From Malus domestica (lineage: Eukaryota; Streptophyta; Magnoliopsida; Rosales; Rosaceae): a DNA stretch of 64,000 nucleotides. Positions 12,629 to 24,754 of the stretch are shown one piece after another (within the stretch, counting starts at the first letter, position 1; the number at the start of each line of letters is the position of its first letter). The notes under the pieces are model-generated. The model was given only the letters and a program-made list of their open reading frames with translations. It was not told the DNA's origin and did not search any database. The stretch spans positions 21,875,501 through 21,939,500 of the forward strand of contig NC_091667.1 of assembly GCF_042453785.1 (NCBI RefSeq). The letters run 5' to 3'. Both the position numbers and the translations under genes were made by a program.

Positions 12629-15179
12629 TCATGGAAGCGATGAGTTTTGGAACTCAGACTTGGAGTCGGTACTGCGTCTCGAGTACAAAGAGCCTACACC
12701 TGAGACTTCAGCATGTGAAGACGACACTACTGCGGAAAGGGGCTGGAAGTTTGTGTTCCCAACAAACCAATACAGAGCCCATTTCAAATTGCAGAGGGTG
12801 TACTTGAGAGCTTTGGTCCAATTCTCCTGCTTATTGAAGCTTTGAGTGATCGAATAGGTTTCCACTTTGTCATTCTCAATCCTGCACATCAATAAGTCCA
12901 AGACGGATAATGGAATCACGACCGAAGTCTATCCTCTTTCCTAATAGAAAAGAATAATTATACACAGTAATAAGTATGTGGATAACAATGCAGATGAAAA
13001 ACTCGTCAGACCATTTACAACTTATGCCAGTGTTGTATACGTCATATGCTTTAAAATGGTTGAAGGGGTAAACAAGATAAAAGTTATGGTCATAGATGCA
13101 AAAATTGCATCATTTATGAAAAATGAAATATGAAGGAGAGACGAAAAAAGCTTGTACATGATATAACATATTACCGATACATATTGCATAACTTACTTGT
13201 AGGGCAATTTAAAGCGTTTTTCAGGTGGTATGTTGTTTTCTTGGTCCTTGGAATTCGCAAATTCAGCAAAGTCCTTGAGGCATGTCAAGAACAATGTCAT
13301 TGCTTTGTCATATCGAGTGCTCCAGAACAAGTTCACCGGACCAAACCTAATAAATACTCAAGTTAAACAAAACATCCAACAAAATGGAGAGCGTATCTTG
13401 ATAGTCTAAATTTCAGTACATATGTACTTACAGAGATTCTTCCCCCGACTAGACATCTACATTTCTACATTAGAAACAGATACAAACATTGGCTATGCAT
13501 TTATGATCACCTAACCAAGCGACTCGACATTTGGGTGATTCCAATTAAATAGTACATTGAAATCTCTACTTCATGCACCATATACTGCTATACCAGGGGG
13601 ATCTAATAAGTTTGTTTATTACAATACTGAGATTAGATGAAATTAAAATAAGGCAGCGTTCCAAAAAAGTCATCAACCTCGGAGCACTTTTATCCCTTGT
13701 ATTTTTATCTGTTTGGAATGCAGGATCACTTTTTGGAGTGCTAATAACAGTTCCTTAAAATAAGAAGACAATAAAATAGTGAAAAAATTTATAGGCACAG
13801 TCTATACTTACAGCTCATAAGTATTGTTATTGTTGTCCATAATCCGAGGGTAGCTGCCCATAGGAAGTATTTTTATTCGATACTGAAACTTTGGCCGGAA
13901 ATACTGACACATTGTATGGAGAAGAAGGCAGGCTTGACCCCATGCAGCATTTATCTCATCCCACTCAACCTAGATGTTTTCACAACATGGTAAACATCAA
14001 TATCAGAGCCTATTTTCTGTCTCAAGGGTGGAAGTGAAAATTCAATTAACTGGTCCTAAGACAAACTCAAAAGAGAAGGAAATGCATGTTTGGCTTTCTA
14101 ACCGGAATTTTAGGAAGTCGTCCAAGTCGAAAATTGTTAATGGTACCAAATTCTCCATCATGCCAAATAGGAAAGGCATCATTGAGCACATTAGTTCGTT
14201 TCAACAACTCCAAGTGTGCTTGTGAAACTTCTATCTTGGCCAAAATTGCATCTCTTTCTTCCTGTTAACCAAAAATAAATTTCATAGACACAAACGACAA
14301 TATATCCACAGGGCACCAAGGGAACAATGTTTTCTTCCAACTTGCTTACACTTTATCCCAAGAAAATTATGAAAAGAGGTATCATCAATCCATATAAAGT
14401 GGGGAAAAAGATGACTCATAAATGATATATCCGATTAGGGGTTCACCACATTAAATTTAAATGATTCCAGAGCATGATTGTTTTACTTCTACGAACATAT
14501 CTATTCACAAGTTAGATATCAAGCAGAATACATGTGCACTATGTATGCAACTCTTTTCTTTTATAAGTAAGACAAAAACTAATGGCGATGAACCTATATA
14601 GAATTAACATAAGCTACATTACGAAGAGTTGAAGACAAACAACAGCCAGACATATCGACACAAAGTCAGAAATACAGAGCAAATGTACTTCCTAAAAGTT
14701 TGTAATGCAAAAGCTGGAGAAGCAGAGGAAGTAATTGAGAAGAAGTCGCACACCTGATTTGAAATTAATTGAAACTGAAAATTATTGAACTCGTGCCAGT
14801 ACCTGACACATGTTAAGAATAAGCAATCAGCATTTCCCAGGTTTACATATAGAAGGTGAGTATAATAGATAAAATCTGATACGCACTGATGCACACTTGA
14901 TATTTTATCAGGAAGTATACCAACAAAATCAACAAACAGCATGAGGATAAGAAATTTACCGCTCCTCCAACTCCTTAAATCTGCTAGATTTTAACTCAAG
15001 TTCCTTCAGTTCATTATTTACTTCTGCATTCTGTTTCTCCATCTCTTCAATTGCCGCTTCAAGTTTTCTCTCTTCTTCCTCAATCTTAAATAGCATAAAA
15101 AGATGATCAGTGAGCATTAGACTTCACTTTGGACAATTATGATACAAAATAAGCTGATATGAAACCAAACATATTTTTG

Positions 15180-15215
<36 letters not shown>

Positions 15216-18200
15216 AAAAAAGAAAGTTTTGATATCGGTCAATTGCTGCAGGATTGTAGGCAAGCTAATATCCTGGCCTTAAATTAAACATAAATAAATA
15301 AAAACCTTCACAAATATGTAAAGTTCCAATTAGTATAAACCATTGCAAGCCTAAGATTGTTCCAGCTTAAAGGCTAGTCCTATATATTTGTGCCATTTTT
15401 TGATCAAACTGCATACTCTAAACAGCAAAGTAAATATCCTATCAGCAAGATATAACCACCTTTCCCCACTCATCCAACAACAACAACAAAGCCTTTTCCC
15501 ACTAAGTGGGGTCGGCTATATGAATCCTAGAACGCCATTGCGCTCGGTTTTGTGTCATGTCCTCCGTTAGATCCAAGTACTCTAAGTCTTTTCTTAGAGT
15601 CTCTTCCAAAGTTTTCCTAGGTCTTCCTCTACCCCTTCGGCCCTGAACCTCTGTCCCGTAGTCACATCTTCGAACCGGAGCGTCAGTCGGCCTTCTTTGC
15701 CCATGTCCAAATCACCGAAACCGATTTTCTCTCATCTTTCCTTCAATTTCGGCTACTCCTACTTTACCTCGGATATCCTCATGCCCAATCTTATCCTTTC
15801 TCGTGTGCCCACACATCCCACGAAGCATCCTCATCTCCGCTACACCCATTTTGTGTACGTGTTGATGCTTCACCGTCCAACATTCTGTGCCATACAACAT
15901 CATTGGCCTTATTGTCGTCCTATGAAATTTTCCCTTGAGCTTCAGTGGCCTACGACGGTCACATAACACGCCGGATGCACTCTTACACTTCATCCATCCA
16001 GCTCGTATTCTATGGTTGAGATCTCCATCTAATTCTCCGTTCTCTTGCAAGATAGATCCTAGGCAGCAAAAACGGTCGCTTTTTGTGATCTTCGCTAGAT
16101 TGCTCCGGTCATTAGTGTGGATAAGTATATAAATGAATAGAGATAGGAAAGCAAACACAAGATGTACGTGGTTCACCCAGATTGGCTACGTCCACGGAAT
16201 AGAAGAGTTCTCATTAATTGTGAAGAGTTTACACAAATACATAGGTTCAAGCTCTCCTTTAGTGAGTACAAGTGAATGATTTAGTACAAATGACATTAGG
16301 AAATATTGTGAGAGAATGATCTCGTAATCACGAAACTTCTAAGTATCGGAGTGTGGTATCGTCTTGACTTGCCTTATCTGTCTCATAGGTAGATGTGGCA
16401 TCTTCTCTGGAAGTACTCTTCCTCCATCCAGGGGTGGTATCTTTAACTGGTGGAGATGCACAAGGTAATGTATCAATTTCACTTGAAGCTTACTTGTAGT
16501 TTCAGGCTTGGTCAAGCGCAATACAAACCATGTAGTAGGAGTCCCCTAAGTCGCCGAGCTAGGGGATCTGCTGAAAGAGGTGACAGACAAGGTAAGCAAT
16601 CAGAGCTCCGGCTGATTGTTCACCTTCTCCCCATCTTGCAGCAGCATGAAGGATAAAGATAAGAAAAATGAGAAGAGATGATATGGGATACTTTTGCTTT
16701 TGAAGAAGTAACTTTCCACAGGCTTATTCTTGAACTGAGCTGGAGGGTTTTCTGGTTTCCTCCAGAGCCGACTGAAGAATTTGAGGGTCAAAACAAGTCC
16801 ATCAAATCTAGAGTACGTTCGACCCTGCTGATATGGGATACTTTTGCTTTTGACAGAGTAATGGATGTATCGGCACGTGTGCTGTTACGCTTGTCTCCAC
16901 ATGCTTCCTTGTATCCTTCGCACTTGCCCTATCTGTTCCTCAAGCAGATGCGGTATCTTCCCTGGAAACATAAGATGTTGAAGATGAGTACTCGAGAGCA
17001 ATGCCAGGTAAGTAATCAGGTAAGGGGTTCCAGGCAGTCAGTTCCTGGCTGGAAGCTTGATGCCAAGTGCTGACTGATTGCTCTCTTTCTCCTTGTCTTG
17101 CAGGTAAAAACAAGGCCAAAGGAAAAGACAGGGAAAAAGCATGATATGGGATACTCTTGCTTTTAACCCTGATGATATGAGATATTCTTGCTCTAGTATA
17201 GCTTGTTTGCAGAGGTATTATCGGGGGGAAAGAAAGCTGAATATTTCGAAAGGCTTCGTGGGGAGTGCCCTCTCAGATATGAGGAAGGGTTGAGCATTTT
17301 TGCAGGTCTGCCTGTCCGTTGGGGATGAAGGTCGACATATATAGGAGTCTCCCTAACAAGTAGTAATGCTATTCCTTTACCCTGCTTGGTCATAGCACAG
17401 TAGTGGGAGCTGCCAGCTTCACATGTTTTAACACTGTCAGAGCACTTTGAAAAAGTGGTCTGTGGTATCTGGCTCTCGAGAAGTCTTCGACAGAATGCCC
17501 ATAATTTCCGCAAAGCTGAGTGTGCGTGTGACAGGTGCTGACAAGGCTAGAAAAGTAGGTGCCTCTTCGATTTCTGAGATCGGCCCTCGTGGTCTCTAAA
17601 CAGCCCAGCTTTTGAGAAAGCGAGCGTCTCTTCGATTGATTCGGAGAACGATGCATCTTCGATTTTTAAGAAAGCAATCATGCTGGGGGTCTGGCTCTCG
17701 AGATTCGGGGAGCAGTGTCACTTCGATTTTTGAGAAAGTAATCATGTTGGGAGTCTGGCTCTCGAGATTCGGAGGGCGGTGCCTCTTCGATTTTGGAGCA
17801 AGCAATCTTGTTGGGAGTGTTTTCTCGAATGTGAGTAAAGGTTGGGCATGTTTGCTAGTCTACCTTGCCACGAAGCACAGAGGTTGACACACAGAGATTT
17901 TCCAATTATCCAGCAATGGTACTGTTCCTTTACCCTCTCTTCGATTTTTGAGAAAGTAGTCATGTTGGGAGTCTAGCTCTCGAGATTCGGAGGACGGTGC
18001 CTCTTCGATTTTGGAGCAAGCAATCTTATTGGTAGTGTTTTCTCGAGTGTGAGTAAAGGTTGGGCATGTTTGCTAGTCTACCTTGCCACGAAGCACAGAG
18101 GTTGACACACAGGGACTTTCCAATTATCCAGCAGTGGTACTGTTCCTTTACCCTTGTGGGTAATAATATGGTAGCTAGACCTTCAAAATTTATGGGTCTA

Positions 18201-21200
18201 AACTTTGTTAGTGCTGTTTCTTTGCTATTCTTTTACCTTTCTTGGTCAGAGCGATGTAGTGGGAGCTGCAAGCTTTACGTGCTCAATTTTGGCAGAGAAC
18301 TTTGGCAAAGTTATCTGTGATACCCATGAGCTATTGTTGCGTGTGGGAAGTGGGTGATTGAACAGTAAGATTCATGTGTTTTCTACTTCCTCAGAAGTCT
18401 TCGACAGAATGCCCATAATTTCCGCAAAGCTGAGTGTGCGTGTGACAGGTGCTGACAAGGCTGGAAAAGTAGGTGCCTCTTCGATTTCTGAGATCGGCCC
18501 TCGTGGTCTCTGAGGAGCCCAGCTTTTGAGAAAGCGAGCGCCTCTTCGATTTCTGAGATTGACCTTCGTGGTCTTTGAGCAACCTAACTTTTGAGAAAGC
18601 AAACGCCTCTTCGATTTCTGAGATCAACCTTCGTGGTCTCTAAGCAGCCCAGCTTTTGAGAAAGCAAACGCCTCTTCGATTTCTGAGCAGGTGCCTCTTC
18701 GATTTCTGAAGCTCCGTCGAGTGCAGATTTTTATAGGGGCTGGCATTAAGTTCCGAAGCACACTTGAATCTCCACCAGTAGAAGCTCCATTCTTGCCCTT
18801 CTAAGATCTTGATTTGTCCAACCTCTTCTCTCTTCAACACCTTTGAAAATGTCTGGCCCCTCCGACCGTCGTTTTGACTTGAACCTTGTTGAAGAGGCAG
18901 CCCCGCCTTCTCCAGACAACATATGGCGCCCATCCTTCGTCTCCCCTACTGGTCCTCTTACCGTTGGGGATTCCGTGATGAAGAATGATATGACTGCTGC
19001 GGTGGTGGCCAGGAACCTTCTCACGCCCAAAGATAACAGACTACTTTCCAAACGGTCTGATGAGTTAGTTGTTAAGGATTCGCTGGCTCTCAGTGTTCAG
19101 TGTGCAGGTTCTGTGTCTAATATGGCCCAACGCCTATTTGCTCGAACCCGCCAAGTTGAATCATTGGCGGCTGAGGTGATGAGTCTCAAACAGGAGATTA
19201 GAGGGCTCAAGCATGAGAATAAACAGTTGCACCGGCTCGCACATGACTATGCTACAAACATGAAGAGGAAGCTTGACCAAATGAAGGAAACTGATGGTCA
19301 GGTTTTACTTGATCATCAGAGATTTGTGAGTTTGTTCCAAAGGCATTTATTGCCTTCGTCTTCTGGGGCTGTACCGCGTAATGAAGCTCCAAATGATCAA
19401 CCTCTGATGCCTCCTCCTTCTAGGGTTCTGTCCAGTACTGAGGCTCCGAAAGATCCCCCTCCGGTGCCTTTTCTTTCTGGGGCTCTACCGACTGCTGAGA
19501 CTTCTCCTAAGCAACCCTTGTGAAGGCTCCCTCTTGTTTGTTTATTACTCATGTATATGTACATATTTGTAGTTTATCGAGGATATCAATAAATAAGTTT
19601 TCCTTCATTTCAATGTATTGTGTTAAATTACACCAAAACCTTCTTCGCTAAGTTCTTTGAATTTTCTTTTGTTGAAGCTTGTATGTTGAAGCTTTCTGAG
19701 TGGAGCATGTAGGTTGGGGTAGTGTTCCCTTAATTTCCCGAGTGAGGAAAACTTCTCGGTTGGAGACTTGGAAAATCCAAGTCACTGAGTGGGATCGGCT
19801 ATATGAATCTTAAAACGCCATTGTGCTCGGTCCTGTGTCATGTCCTTCGTTAGATCCAAGTACTCTAAGTCTTTTCTTAGAGTCTCTTCCAAAGTTTTCC
19901 TAGGTCTTCCTCTACCCCTTCGGCCCTGAACCTCTGTCCCATAGTCGCATCTTCTAATCGGAGCGTCAGTAGGCCTTCGTTGCACATGTCCAAACCACCG
20001 TAACCGATTTTCTCTCATCTTGCCTTCAATTTCGGCTACTCCTACTTTACCCCGGATATCCTCATTCTTAATCTTATCCTTTCTCGTGTGCCCACACATC
20101 CAACGAAGCATCCTCATCTCCGCTACACCCATTTTGTGTATGTGTTGATGCTTCACCGCCCAACATTCTGTGCCATACAGCATCGCTGGCCTTATTACCG
20201 TCCTATAAAATTTTCCCTTGAGCTTCAGTGGCATACGGTGGTCACACAACACGCCGGATGCACTCTTCCACTTCATCCATCCAGCTTGTATTCTATGGTT
20301 GAGATCTCCATCTAATTCTCCGTTCTTTTGCAAGATAGATCATAGGTAACGAAAACGGTCGCTCTTTGGTATTTCTTGATCTCCGATCCTCATCCCTAAC
20401 TCGTTTTGGCCTCCATTTGCACTGAACTTGCACTCCATATATTCTGTCTTTGATCGGCTTAGGCGAAGACCTTTAGATTCCAGCACTTCTCTCCAAAGGT
20501 TAAGCTTTGCATTTACCCCTTCCTGAGTTTCATCTATCAACACTATATCGTCTGCGAAAAGCATACACCAAGGAATATCATCTTGAATATGTCCTGTTAA
20601 CTCATCCATTACCAACGCAAAAAGGTAAGGGCTTAAGGATGAGCCTTGATGTAATCCTACAGTTATGGGAAAGCTTTCGGTTTGTCCTTCATGAGTTCTT
20701 ACGGCAGTCTTTGCTCCTTCATACATATCCTTTATAGCTTGGATATATGCTACTCGTACTCCTTTCTTCTCTAAAATCCTCCAAAGAATGTCTCTTGGGA
20801 CCCTATCATACGCTTTTTCCAAATCTATAAAGACCATGTGTAAATCCTTTTTCCCATCTCTATATCTTTCCATCAATCTTCGTAAGAGATAGATTGCCTC
20901 CATGGTTGAGCGCCCTGGCATGAACCCGAATTGGTTGTCCGAAACCCGTGTCTCTTGCCTCAATCTATGCTCAATGACTCTCTCCCAGAGCTTCATTGTA
21001 TGACTCATTAGCTTAATACCCCTATAGTTCATGCAATTTTGTACGTCGCCCTTATTCTTGTAGATAGGCACCAAAGTGCTCGTTCGCCACTCATTTGGCA
21101 TCTTCTTCGTTTTCAAAATCCTATTGAAAAGGTCAGTGAGCCATGTTATACCTGTCTCTCCCAAAACTTTCCACACTTCGATTGGTATATCGTCTGGGCC

Positions 21201-24200
21201 TACTGCTTTTCTATGCTTCATCTTCTTCAAAGCTACAACCACTTCTTCCTTCCGGATTCTACGATAAAAAGAGTAGTTTCTACACTCTTCTGAGTTACTC
21301 AACTCCCCTAAAGAAGCACTCCTTTCATGTCCTTCATTGAAAAGATTATGAAAATAACCTTTCCATCTGTCTTTAACCGCGTTCTCTGTAGCAAGAACCT
21401 TTCCATCCTCATCCTTGATGCACCTCACTTGGTTTAGGTCCTTTGTCTTCTTTTCCCTTGCTCTAGCTAATTTATAGATATCCAACTCTCCTTCTTTGGT
21501 ATCTAGTCGCTTATACATATCGTCATAAGCCGCTAACTTAGCTTCTCTCACAGCTTTCTTCGCTTCTTGCTTCGCTTTTCTATACCTTTCACCATTTTCA
21601 TCGGTCCTATCCTTGTATAAGGCTTTACAACATTCCTTCTTAGCCTTCACCTTTGTTTGTACCTCCTCATTCCACCACCAAGATTCCTTTTGGTGTGGGG
21701 CAAAACCTTTGGACTCTCCTAATACCTCTTTTGCTACTTTTCGAATACAACTAGCCATGGAATCCCACATTTGGCTAGCTTCCCTCTCTCTATCCCACAC
21801 ACTGGGTGATTACTTTCTCTTTGAAAATGGCTTGTTTTTCTTCTTTTAGATTCCACCATCTAGTCCTTGGGCACTTCCAAGTCTTGTTCTTTTGTCTCAC
21901 TCTTTTGATATGTACATCCATCACCAACAAGCGATGTTGATTAGCCACGCTCTCTCCTGGTATAACTTTGCAATCCTTACAAGTTATACGATCCCCTTTC
22001 CTCATTAGGAGAAAATCTATTTGTGTTTTTGACGACCCACTCTTGTAGGTGATCACATGTTCTTCTCTCTTCTTAAAGAAGGTGTTGGCTAAGAAGAGAT
22101 CGTATGCCATTGCAAAATCCAAGATAGCTTCCCCATCCTCGTTTCTCTCCCCAAAACCATGGCCACCATGGAAACCTCCATAGTTGCATGTCTCCCTGCC
22201 CACGTGTCCATTTAAATCTCCTCCTATAAATAACTTCTCCGTCTGAGCAATTCCTTGCACCAAGTCTCCAAGGTCTTCCCAAAATTTCTCCTTCGAACTC
22301 GCATCCAACCCTACTTGAGGTGCGTACGCACTAATCACATTGATAAGTTCTTGTCCTATTACAATCTTGATTGCCATGATTCTATCTCCTACCCTCTTGA
22401 CATCTACAACATCTTGTGTCAATGTCTTGTCCACGATGATGCCAACACCGTTTCTCGTTCTATTTGTGCCCGAATACCAAAGTTTAAACCCTGAGTTTTC
22501 TAGATCCTTTGCCTTACTACCAACCCACTTAGTTTCTTGTAGGCACATAATATTTATCCTTCTCCTCACCATAACTCCGCCTATGTATCTTACATTGCCG
22601 GTCCCAAGCCCGGATAAAGGAGGAGGGGGAGGGCGTCAGGTAGTCGACAACCGGCACTCCATGATCACGTCGAATCCTTATGAAAATGAATCCAGAACAA
22701 AATCGCGCTAAAGCTAGGGCGTCACCCGTAAGTGGCGCGCTGTGTGGCCCGAGCACAGTGATAAATGAGCAAGGGTCGCTGTATCTCCATCGGCACCCGG
22801 ATGCAGTGTTAAATGAGCAAGGGGGCCATAGAAACTTCTTTTCGAGCGACTCCACTCAAAGTTGTTTGGGGGTAATCAATAAGGGGTAATCAGAGCGATT
22901 CATGGAATACTTCCCACAAAAAGGGGTAATCAATAAGGATAAGAGGTTCAGTTATGACCAACAAAACAAAGAAAAAGAACATAACACTTGAATGTAGGAT
23001 GAGAGCTCAAATGTATTTATATTAATGCAGTGCATCCTACTGGCCACGCAATCTCCAAAAGTGCCACCTAAACGGAGGTAGGCAATTGATGTGTGACATT
23101 TGGGGTTGACATTTGCGACATTGCTCGGAATGAAGGCATAATGGCAATAAAACAACCTTTTTTTTCACTATCCATAGACAGATCACATAGATATTATTGC
23201 ATTAGACAATATTTGAAATAGGCACCTTTAGTTTTTCCTTGAGAAAATCAGTCTCGCTAAGCACTTCCCTTGTCTCACCCTCCAAGCGTTTAAGACAGGC
23301 TTCATATGCTTTAATGTCCCTATTGACATCTTCTACCTCCTTGTCAAGTTTATCAGACAATACCCTCATGCATTCAACGCATAAAGGTTGCTCGACCTGG
23401 ACATGTTAGCAGAAGCCTATAGATCATAACCTACTTAAAAAACAATAACCAGCACCAACATACCATAAAACGTCAACTTCTTTTGCATTCTGATGCATAC
23501 CTGTGTTTGGGTGCTCGCAATTTCAAATGCCCGTTTCAGGAGAGATATAGTAGAGTGAAAGCCAGAATTGTTAGGCTGCAAAGGACCATTGGGTCCTCCA
23601 TCAGGTGACGGCAAATGAGCCCCACCACCATCCGCTGAGGACTCAGATTTATTAACAACCACAAAGGACTCATCCATTGCGTTTCCAGAATGGCCTGTAT
23701 TGACTGCTCCACCACGGGGACGTGGAGGGACTCCTTGTGCTCTTTGCTGCGGTAATACAACAAAAGAATTGTCCATCCGCATTGATGATAACACACTGGT
23801 CGCCCCATGCATTGAAGAGCCCTGCATACCTGCATGTGTTCATCACCAAAACACTCACTGATTACAAACAACGAACCATTTCCAGCACACATCACTGCAC
23901 CGGGCCATAAAAAAACCCTTAACTCCATGTAAATCACAAACTCAAATGTGCACAAAATATACAACTCAGGAAATCTTATATTTTAGTCAGCACTATGCGA
24001 TTCTAGTCAGATATACGCTTATTTCGATCGATTAGTCCAACATGGCTCTCATTCTAGCAAAGGTTCCACAAAGAAAGAGTTCCAACTTAGCTCTTCACAA
24101 CAAGGGGCACCCAGCAACAAGTCCCAAATCTATCTCAAACTATTTGCTCAACAAATTAACACTCCATGGCAAAATTTAACGCCTAAACCAGCATAATTGA

Positions 24201-24609
24201 AGTTTTCGAGCAGCAATTGAAATTCAAAAAGTTCAAAAAGAACAAAACTTTAGCTTTACTAAATCAAACCCCTACCCATTTTAAAATTTTAATTATAAAT
24301 TTGCCCATCCATGAAAACCATTTCGCAATCTCACCCATGTGAAACTTCAATTGAAAGCCCCCAGAGAGTAATTGGGATTCTATAATCCGATTCGCAGAAC
24401 ACAAATTTGGGCGATTACATGCACACATAATACGGATTAAGCAAAATTAATACAAGGATTAAAGAAAACGAACCGGAGCGAGAGAAATCGTGGAAGAACT
24501 TTTCGGCGTAGGAATCGGCGCCGACGACGCAGAGAGAGTTGCGGCAGTTCTGGCAGACATATCTGGGGACGTTCGGATCCACCGTGAAGCTCCGACCCCT
24601 TTCGCCCAT
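12629..24609 (-). CDS. ATG6: Autophagy protein 6 (Beclin-1/VPS30 homologue)
   Basis: Predicted 509-aa subunit of the class III PI3-kinase (VPS34) complex that makes PI3P for autophagosome nucleation and vacuolar sorting. Exons: 24609-24474, 23829-23501, 23396-23226, 15084-14960, 14802-14754, 14261-14103, 13969-13812, 13346-13197 and 12881-12629. All joins are GT-AG and phase-consistent. The N-terminal part has the Cys pair [17 protein letters not shown]. Conserved segments [10 protein letters not shown] and [20 protein letters not shown] follow. A coiled coil spans exons 3-4 ([16 protein letters not shown]). The C-terminal BARA domain includes [49 protein letters not shown] and [16 protein letters not shown]. 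Intron 3 (23225-15085) is about 8.1 kb and filled with transposons. An in-frame ATG at 24744 exists but lies too close to the TATA box, so 24609 is preferred. Confidence 0.95.
15183..15212 (+). repeat. Poly-T tract in ATG6 intron 3
   Basis: An almost uninterrupted run of about 30 T residues just upstream (in gene sense) of ATG6 exon 4. In the sense of the gene it is a poly-A run, and it could be the tail of an old retroposon. Confidence 0.6.
15475..16087 (-). mobile_element. 5'-truncated RTE-like LINE copy
   Basis: On the minus strand it encodes the C-terminal part of a LINE polyprotein, from about [19 protein letters not shown] to the conserved RHIADPT-type end. It then runs into a (GTT)n tail at 15475-15489, as RTE-clade elements end. 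About 80% of the element is missing at the 5' side. The frame breaks after KMRENRFR. It overlaps in content with the larger LINE at 19,783-22,860, so the two are separate insertions. Confidence 0.8.
17721..18154 (+). repeat. 218-bp tandem duplication
   Basis: Two adjacent copies (17721-17938 and 17939 to about 18154) agree over almost the whole unit, starting at CTTCGATTTTTGAGAAAGTA and ending at TGTTCCTTTACCCT. They lie inside the non-autonomous element. Confidence 0.85.
18476..18712 (+). repeat. 65-bp tandem repeats
   Basis: CCTCTTCGATTTCTGAG recurs at 18476, 18541, 18606 and 18671, exactly 65 bp apart, and again at 18694. The intervening parts are similar (CGTGGTCTCT...AGCCCAGCTTTTGAGAAAGC). 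The first unit and about 90 bp before it also match 17,480-17,610. Confidence 0.85.
18849..19523 (+). CDS. Uncharacterised 224-aa coiled-coil protein of the non-autonomous element
   Basis: An uninterrupted frame starting [16 protein letters not shown] and ending ETSPKQPL. Residues about 85-150 ([19 protein letters not shown] and on) have the heptad pattern of a coiled coil. The last 55 residues are Pro/Ser-rich, with three imperfect units of about 19 residues around EAPNDQP, EAPKDPP and AETSPKQ. No enzyme motif, signal peptide or membrane span is visible. It lies antisense to ATG6 inside intron 3 and just downstream of the 65-bp repeats. I recall similar predicted proteins being abundant in apple and pear annotations, which fits a repeat-borne gene rather than a host gene. 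Function unknown. Confidence 0.6.
   Translation: MSGPSDRRFDLNLVEEAAPPSPDNIWRPSFVSPTGPLTVGDSVMKNDMTAAVVARNLLTPKDNRLLSKRSDELVVKDSLALSVQCAGSVSNMAQRLFARTRQVESLAAEVMSLKQEIRGLKHENKQLHRLAHDYATNMKRKLDQMKETDGQVLLDHQRFVSLFQRHLLPSSSGAVPRNEAPNDQPLMPPPSRVLSSTEAPKDPPPVPFLSGALPTAETSPKQPL
19782..21800 (-). pseudogene. LINE reverse transcriptase (RTE-like), broken
   Basis: The frame from [15 protein letters not shown] encodes a connector, then reverse transcriptase blocks: [66 protein letters not shown] and the catalytic FADD in [13 protein letters not shown] at 20340-20342 interrupts the conserved FRYLGSIL segment by turning its Gly codon into a stop. The C-terminal portion continues in the same frame to DPTQ at 19785. 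It also sits one frame away from the upstream endonuclease. Inactive as it stands. Confidence 0.88.
19783..22860 (-). mobile_element. Near-full-length RTE-like LINE in ATG6 intron 3
   Basis: About 3.1 kb in the same sense as ATG6. Order: an untranslated GC-rich 5' leader (22,860 to about 22,575), apurinic endonuclease, reverse transcriptase, C-terminal region. The (GTT)n tail seen on the neighbouring copy is absent, because the non-autonomous block starts exactly where it should be. The GC-rich leader contrasts with the AT-rich intron. The short repeat GGGTAATCAATAAGG occurs at 22870 and again near 22924, just outside the 5' end. Confidence 0.8.
21790..22572 (-). pseudogene. LINE apurinic/apyrimidinic-type endonuclease
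   Basis: A 260-codon frame with exonuclease-endonuclease-phosphatase motifs: [31 protein letters not shown] and the C-terminal [10 protein letters not shown] (from [10 protein letters not shown]). It lacks the expected N-terminal TWN segment, so it is 5'-incomplete or decayed there. It ends ITQCVG-stop while the reverse transcriptase continues in another frame. A single-base indel therefore separates what was one polyprotein. Confidence 0.82.
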
Positions 24610-24754
24610 TAAATCCTTATGGGAGTGGAAGGCTCTTGGATTCGTATGAGAGGAGACAAAGTTTATTTCTCTTTGTTTCTTGGCTGAAGAGAGATCATAA
24701 CAGTCGTGGTCTGGTTTGTTTGTTTCTTTGTGATTTTGATTCATTTTTATCCTT

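Larger units (their letters stand above)
16088..19782 (+). mobile_element. Non-autonomous retroelement-like block with internal tandem repeats
   Basis: About 3.7 kb wedged between two LINE copies in ATG6 intron 3. The left edge has an ACGTGGTTCACCC...CTACGTCCACGG motif like that in plant copia LTRs (compare 33,330-33,375). The centre is made of direct repeats. One open frame of 224 codons (18849-19523) has no reverse transcriptase or integrase motifs. The right end abuts the 3' end of a LINE exactly at CACTGAGTGGG (19783). I could not find a clear LTR pair or target duplication, so the limits are approximate. It looks like a large non-autonomous (LARD-like) element. Confidence 0.55.

Noticed and set aside
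22680-22889. Open frames at the LINE 5' end
   Set aside because: GC-rich LINE leader sequence with no recognisable protein.
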